Source of the DNA: a virus
Length of the DNA: 34,332 bases
IMG/VR virus record: IMGVR_UViG_3300027801_001331
Span: 1 to 34,332 of that record
Direction: 5' to 3' (one strand)
The position numbers and the translations under genes were made by a program. Below are positions 29,908-34,332 of this stretch, in pieces (within the stretch, counting starts at the first letter, position 1; each line of letters starts with the position of its first letter). The notes beneath the pieces were generated by a model. That model was given only the letters and a program-made list of their open reading frames with translations. It was not told the DNA's origin and made no database searches.

Positions 29908-30162
29908 ATGGCTAAGAAACTAGACCCAAATGAATTACCAGAAATACAAGTATATGCTGATAAAGAAAACTTAGAAGCTCATATTATTGCAGATATGCTT
30001 AGAATAGAAAGTATTACTACAGAACTCAGAGAGTTTAAAGTAGATACTAAAGAAAGATTAAACAAAATTGAAAATTGGGTACTTGCTATTGTTGGTACCA
30101 CATTTACAACACTAGTCACTATTGTTATTGCAATAGGCGTCACACTAGCGGGTGGCCAATGA
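29908..30162 (+). CDS. Small membrane protein, XhlA/holin-like
   Basis: 84 residues. Residues 1-55 are charged and likely coiled coil (LEAHIIADMLRIESITTEL, KERLNKIENW). One hydrophobic helix follows at about 57-80 (VLAIVGTTFTTLVTIVIAIG) with a tiny Gly-rich tail. A coiled coil followed by one C-terminal transmembrane helix of this size is the layout of XhlA-type haemolysin/holin accessories, and it is expressed late. It could instead be a membrane anchor for a virion protein. No endolysin is seen nearby, so the lysis role is uncertain. It starts 1 bp after the preceding stop; its stop overlaps the next ATG (ATGA). Confidence 0.65.
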   Translation: MAKKLDPNELPEIQVYADKENLEAHIIADMLRIESITTELREFKVDTKERLNKIENWVLAIVGTTFTTLVTIVIAIGVTLAGGQ

Positions 30163-30455
30163 GAATAGAAGAAATTACAGAAGAAACAATTATCGAAGCC
30201 AGAATGGTTTGGCGCAAGATGGGTAATAAGGTTAAACGTGCTGTAAGATGTACTAGTGGCAGACGCAAAGGTAGAGTGGTATCTAATGCGGCTCAATGTC
30301 ATAAGCCAGTAGATATTAAAAAACGTATGGTATTAAGACGAACTAAAGCCAAGATGGGTGCTAGGATGTCTAGAAAATCACAAAGGTCAAAAAGAATGAA
30401 TCCAGCTAGTAGAAGGTTGAAAACATTAAATAAATCAAGTAATAGAAGAAGGTAA
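30159..30455 (+). CDS. Highly basic internal-head-type protein with capsid-targeting-like N-terminus
   Basis: 98 residues from ATG 30159, overlapping the previous stop as ATGA. The N-terminus MRIEEITEETIIE|A fits the shared tag and contains a prohead-protease-type site (IIE|A, 11-14). The mature part is extremely basic: KVKRAVRCTSGRRKGRVVS (29-47), then KKRMVLRRTKAKMGARMSRK and RRR at the end. Such charge implies DNA binding. I recall similar RKGRVVSNPAQC-type proteins in marine T4-like phages. An internal head protein packaged with and bound to the genome is the best reading, comparable in logic to T4 IP proteins; a DNA-condensing protein is an alternative. Confidence 0.75.
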   Translation: MRIEEITEETIIEARMVWRKMGNKVKRAVRCTSGRRKGRVVSNAAQCHKPVDIKKRMVLRRTKAKMGARMSRKSQRSKRMNPASRRLKTLNKSSNRRR

Positions 30456-30456
30456 T

Positions 30457-33400
30457 ATGAAGTTTACTGATGTAAGAACTTTAAAGCATGTCCTTAAGGA
30501 ATACGGATTACAGTCTGGTGCACCAACTCCTGTTGGGCAACAAACTACAGGCGCAGTTGCTAAGGCAACAGCGGCACCTACTAAAGCACCTAAACAAGAT
30601 TTAGGTAGCCCAACGGTAACACAAGGGTTAGATATTCCTAAAATAGGCGAGCCTGAAGCAGATATAAATACCCCACAACCAACCTTAATGAAAGCAAAAG
30701 ATTTTGAAGACGGCGCTGAATATTTAGATGACAAAGGCGAAGTTGCAGGCAAAGTTGTAAGTAAAGTCGGTAAAGGACCAGCACTTAAAAAACTAGTTGT
30801 ACAAGATCCTAAAGGCGAGTACACACTAATAGATCCTGATGAGGAATTAACAGTAGCACCAATCACAGAAGCCAAAGGTGGCAAGTACAGTAAAAAAGTC
30901 CATAAAAATGCTTTACGAAAAACATCTAAAAGCAAAAACAGTATCTCATCAGTTAAACAAAAAATTAAAAAACTTGCACGAAAAGTACAGATGCAAGAGC
31001 AAGGCACTGAGCAGTTATTTGAACTAAACTTTAACACTAAAGAAATAATTGAATCAGCATTAGATTCCCCTATTAAATGCGGATTCGAAGCTGAAACAGT
31101 ATGGGAAAGCTACAGCAACAATGATAATAATTATGGCGAAGAAGTCGATGACATGTCTTGGAGCGATATCGAAGACAGAATTTTTGATGAGTATGGCAGA
31201 AGTTACTTAGACGACATCAACGAAGCATACCGTAATTGGATCTTAGAAGACAAAATATACGAGTACGAAGGCGACCTTGTACAAGAGTTAGTTAACGAAC
31301 GTAAAGAAGATGAAGCATACATAGAAGAATTTATTGATTCGAGTGGTGGCCCAACTGAATATGCTGTTGAGAGACGAAAAGAAGATTTAAAAGATAGCGA
31401 CCCAGCAGAATACGAATCCAGGATAGAAGATGGGTGGGAATACATTAACTGGCTACGAGAAATTGTCGAAGAAGAAATGGAAGACGAATTCATTGAATGG
31501 TTAGAACAAGACATCCGAGATAACGGCGAAATATTTGATGCCGCTATGGAAGCCGCAGAGGAAGACCTGTCTATACCAGATTGGGTAAGTGATACCTATG
31601 GTAGCATGAGTGAGATGTTAGGCGAGTACGAAGTTTACCTCGATAATAATACCGAAGGCGGCTTAGACGGCGTTGGAGACGAACTACGAAATTGGGCAGA
31701 GAATAACAGTCAGTCAAGTAATATCGAAGTAGGCGAATATCATTCCGGTGGTATTAACAACGACTATTGGCGAGTAGAAGACGACAGCAGTATCGATGGC
31801 GATGGCGCAGGTGCAGAGATTATATCACCAGTGTATCAGACACCGAGAATAATGCTTGAAGAAATAAAATCATTGTTTGAGTCTTTAGCAACAAATGATG
31901 TAGAAACAAATAGGTCAACTGGCTTACATGTTACTATGAGCTTGGATCCTACACAAACAGATATGACAGCATCAGCTGAAGTTAACAAAGTTAAACTTGC
32001 TGTGCTATTAGGTGACAAATATTTAGCAAGTACTTTCGGTAGGGAAAACAATAGTTATGCTAAATCACAATATGAACGATTAGAGAAGAAAGCGGTTGAA
32101 CTTAAAGCAGATCCTACCAGTACAAAAACAATAGAAGCAATTGAACAAATATTAGAATCTGCAATAAGCAGTGACAAGTTTAGTTCAATTAATTTTAAAA
32201 ATCAAAGTGATAACCAATCAGGCTACAATCTTATAGAATTTAGAATTGCAGGTGGACATGATTACCACACGGATATGCCAAAAATTGTTAAGTCAGTTGT
32301 GCGTTATGCAGAAACACTTAGAGCAGGTTATACAGATGAACATCGTGCAGATTATGTAAAAGCATTGTTCAAGTTAATCAACAACGTTGGGAAAATTAGT
32401 ACAGACCTCGAAGATAGAGTTAAGGGTAGATATGAAGAATTAGATCACCCTGTTGTTGATGTGTTAAAAGGTTTCTTTGCCAAAGATCATTACATGGAAA
32501 GTGTAGGAACATTAGCTCGAGCATTTAAGAACTTAAACGACTACAAAGAAAATATGGAACCAGATGCTGATGCAAAATGGGAACAGCGAGTAGCTCAATG
32601 GGAAAAACAGACTGGCGAGACACACGAACGATTAAAAGAAGCACCTACTCCACGTGAAGCCGCAGTAGGCATAATGAAGCCTCAAAAAAGCCCACCGAGT
32701 GTAAATGCACCTAAATATTTAAGCGAAGCCCAAAACATGTTTACAGCCGCAGTTGCACAGGCAGGCTATGACTTAAACCAAAATCTCAATAGAGAACAAG
32801 TTAATGCCAAAGCAATTGGTGTGCTAAGAAAAACACTACCAGAATTTGAATTAACATACGAAACACTTTCTGATAAAGTAAATAGAAATTATAGTCAAAT
32901 TGAATTTGGACGTGGCAGTGTAGATGAAGAAACAAAATTTAGCAGAGTTAAAAATGGTGTAGATAGATTATTCAAGAAAGATATAATCGCGGCACCAGAG
33001 TTTTTATCAGAATTACAAGTTGAAAAAATTATATCAGGTATCTGGAATGCAATAAACACCGAAGAAGGCAACTCTTCAAAGGATAAAGCATTGGTAGCCG
33101 CTGTTGTAAACGCTTCAAATAACACAGTAGACAGTGATGTCGAACGTGTACTTGGTTACACAGACACTAATAAACCTCAAGACTATATTAATTTAAAACG
33201 CCTTATTTCAGGTGGTAGAGGTGACTGGTTTACAGTTGGTAACACTATACAAGGCAACGACTACGATACATTAATAAAAGAATTAAAAAAATATCCTGCT
33301 TGGGAACATCCAGTTCCAAGAGAGCATGATGCAAGAACCACAGGATCGGACAACACTTACGCACATGCATCTGCCCGCAAAATGTTGGACAAATTACAAA

Positions 33401-34332
33401 GTCGTATGAATGCATTAAGTAACCTACGCAACACTGATCCAGAATTATATATTAACAGTTTGAAACAAATGTTCAACAGTTCAAAACAGTTATTGAAGCA
33501 GGTTAAAAAAACAACAGCCGGTGATACATACACCTTCTCAATGACTGATCGAGAGCATGATAGAATTGTTGAGATTATATCAAGTATAGAAGCACAAAAC
33601 TATGTGCCTGATCCGTTTAGCGACCAACCAGCAATAGCAGTTTTCTCTCATATTAAGTCTTGGTTAGAAGACCAGTTAACTACACATAGTTATGGTAAGG
33701 AACTCGATCCCGGCGATACAAAAGCAAAATTTAAGGCAAGAACAAACGCAGTTGCAAAATGGTTAAGTGCGTTAGATACTATATCACAAAAATTAGGATT
33801 TGACAGCCAGAAAGGTGCTATAGATAATAAACTGAACCAAGTGCAAAAAGGCAAGGACTTCCAGATAGCCACACATGGTGAGTACAAAGCATCAATCACA
33901 GTGTTCAACTATGGCGGTGATGTTTGGGCCAGAAACAGTCTTAATGCTATAATAAACAATACCGATAATATGGACGACTGGAGTGTACAATATTTACAAG
34001 ATTTTTATAGCTCATTCAATTTTAACAGCAGTATGTTTAGAAGTGGCGACAGTAGATTATTAATTATACCACATGCACATTACTTTATAGCCCTTGAAGC
34101 CAGTGAGCATAAACCAGATGGGTCGTTCAGAGATAGCAAAGCAGAGGACATACTTAGAAAGTTTAGAAATGTTTATGGAATCTCATTCCAAGATTTAGCC
34201 AGCGAGTACACAAAGGTCCATATTAGGAAGCTGAAGCAGATGGGTGTACAAGTTATAGAGAAAGGCGATGGCAGAGAAGGATTACCACCTTACAACTTCG
34301 CACCATTGTTACCCAGAGCAGAAATTAACGCT
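30457..34332 (+). CDS. Very large late protein with amidoligase-like domain (3' partial)
   Basis: ATG 30457 has a good ribosome site (AGAAGG) and follows the basic protein by 1 bp. I read every codon to the window end: 1292 codons with no stop, so the gene continues to the right. The N-terminus MKFTDVRTLKHVLKE|Y fits the shared tag with a possible cleavage site (LKE|Y, 13-16). Residues about 75-205 form a basic region. A putative amidoligase (ATP-dependent carboxylate-amine ligase of glutamine-synthetase fold) begins near 207: CGFEAETVW (208-216), AEIISPVYQ (453-461), STGLHVTMS (487-495) and LIEFRIAGG (592-600). Between the first two blocks lies a very acidic 230-residue insertion. The C-terminal part is helical and unassigned. 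Family members are thought to make amide or peptide bonds; the substrate is unknown. Confidence 0.85.
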   Translation, partial: MKFTDVRTLKHVLKEYGLQSGAPTPVGQQTTGAVAKATAAPTKAPKQDLGSPTVTQGLDIPKIGEPEADINTPQPTLMKAKDFEDGAEYLDDKGEVAGKVVSKVGKGPALKKLVVQDPKGEYTLIDPDEELTVAPITEAKGGKYSKKVHKNALRKTSKSKNSISSVKQKIKKLARKVQMQEQGTEQLFELNFNTKEIIESALDSPIKCGFEAETVWESYSNNDNNYGEEVDDMSWSDIEDRIFDEYGRSYLDDINEAYRNWILEDKIYEYEGDLVQELVNERKEDEAYIEEFIDSSGGPTEYAVERRKEDLKDSDPAEYESRIEDGWEYINWLREIVEEEMEDEFIEWLEQDIRDNGEIFDAAMEAAEEDLSIPDWVSDTYGSMSEMLGEYEVYLDNNTEGGLDGVGDELRNWAENNSQSSNIEVGEYHSGGINNDYWRVEDDSSIDGDGAGAEIISPVYQTPRIMLEEIKSLFESLATNDVETNRSTGLHVTMSLDPTQTDMTASAEVNKVKLAVLLGDKYLASTFGRENNSYAKSQYERLEKKAVELKADPTSTKTIEAIEQILESAISSDKFSSINFKNQSDNQSGYNLIEFRIAGGHDYHTDMPKIVKSVVRYAETLRAGYTDEHRADYVKALFKLINNVGKISTDLEDRVKGRYEELDHPVVDVLKGFFAKDHYMESVGTLARAFKNLNDYKENMEPDADAKWEQRVAQWEKQTGETHERLKEAPTPREAAVGIMKPQKSPPSVNAPKYLSEAQNMFTAAVAQAGYDLNQNLNREQVNAKAIGVLRKTLPEFELTYETLSDKVNRNYSQIEFGRGSVDEETKFSRVKNGVDRLFKKDIIAAPEFLSELQVEKIISGIWNAINTEEGNSSKDKALVAAVVNASNNTVDSDVERVLGYTDTNKPQDYINLKRLISGGRGDWFTVGNTIQGNDYDTLIKELKKYPAWEHPVPREHDARTTGSDNTYAHASARKMLDKLQSRMNALSNLRNTDPELYINSLKQMFNSSKQLLKQVKKTTAGDTYTFSMTDREHDRIVEIISSIEAQNYVPDPFSDQPAIAVFSHIKSWLEDQLTTHSYGKELDPGDTKAKFKARTNAVAKWLSALDTISQKLGFDSQKGAIDNKLNQVQKGKDFQIATHGEYKASITVFNYGGDVWARNSLNAIINNTDNMDDWSVQYLQDFYSSFNFNSSMFRSGDSRLLIIPHAHYFIALEASEHKPDGSFRDSKAEDILRKFRNVYGISFQDLASEYTKVHIRKLKQMGVQVIEKGDGREGLPPYNFAPLLPRAEINA

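Noticed and set aside
30435-31037. 200-codon minus-strand frame opposite the large late protein
   Set aside because: Ser/Leu/Pro-rich shadow of a plus-strand frame that is open for 1292 codons with a good ribosome site and domain matches.

Overview
This is an AT-rich (about 38% GC by eye), gene-dense, almost wholly single-strand segment of a T4-type (myovirus-like) tailed phage. The set TerL/gp17, gp32, UvsX, a UvsY-like protein, UvsW, primase gp61 and helicase gp41 points to that superfamily. Many unknown proteins resemble, from memory, families seen in marine cyanophages and pelagiphages. The host is probably a marine Gram-negative bacterium: the promoters are sigma70-like and the phage encodes an outer-membrane TonB-dependent receptor. 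No host gene, tRNA, rRNA, CRISPR array or insertion sequence was seen. Both window ends cut through genes.

Layout. (1) 1-4344: end of a zinc-ribbon protein, large terminase, a PAPS-type sulfotransferase and a conserved unknown protein, with late-type promoters. (2) 4345-9973: gp32, UvsX, a small acidic protein, a UvsY-like protein, a HELIH metallopeptidase-like protein, a small ORF, a DEDDh exonuclease and an AAA+ ATPase, served by four near-identical TTGACA-N17-TATAAT promoters and closed by two hairpins. (3) 9974-18989: the TonB-dependent receptor, UvsW, two unknowns, adenine phosphoribosyltransferase plus MTA/SAH nucleosidase, a clamp-loader-like protein, a C2H2-finger protein, an SGNH protein, ThyX, a 59-aa membrane protein, and a 190-aa protein resembling a shrunken bacterial DNA polymerase III alpha core. 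(4) 18998-24124: the only minus-strand gene, divergent from a probable virion protein, then primase, two tandem SGNH proteins and gp41. (5) 24157-34332: a late block of probable virion and internal-head proteins, three small separately transcribed genes with intrinsic terminators, an XhlA/holin-like membrane protein, a basic protein, and a >=1292-codon amidoligase-like ORF running off the right edge.

How it fits together. Two promoter classes are readable: TTGAC[A/T]-N16-18-TATAAT before replication genes, and [T/G/C]ATAAATA (the T4 late type) before terminase and virion genes. In several cases the -10 lies only 5-8 nt from the start codon, predicting leaderless mRNAs. Replication/recombination genes and nucleotide-supply genes (ThyX, MTAN+APT) share the middle of the window; packaging and virion genes lie at its ends.

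Most notable: complete absence of GCWGC (GCAGC/GCTGC) from both strands while GCGGC/GCCGC are common, suggesting evasion of a host restriction system; a shared N-terminal tag M-[KR]-[FIL]-x-[ED]-[ILV] on five otherwise unrelated late proteins, resembling the T4 capsid-targeting sequence; the mini Pol III alpha-like protein; and the phage-encoded TonB-dependent receptor.
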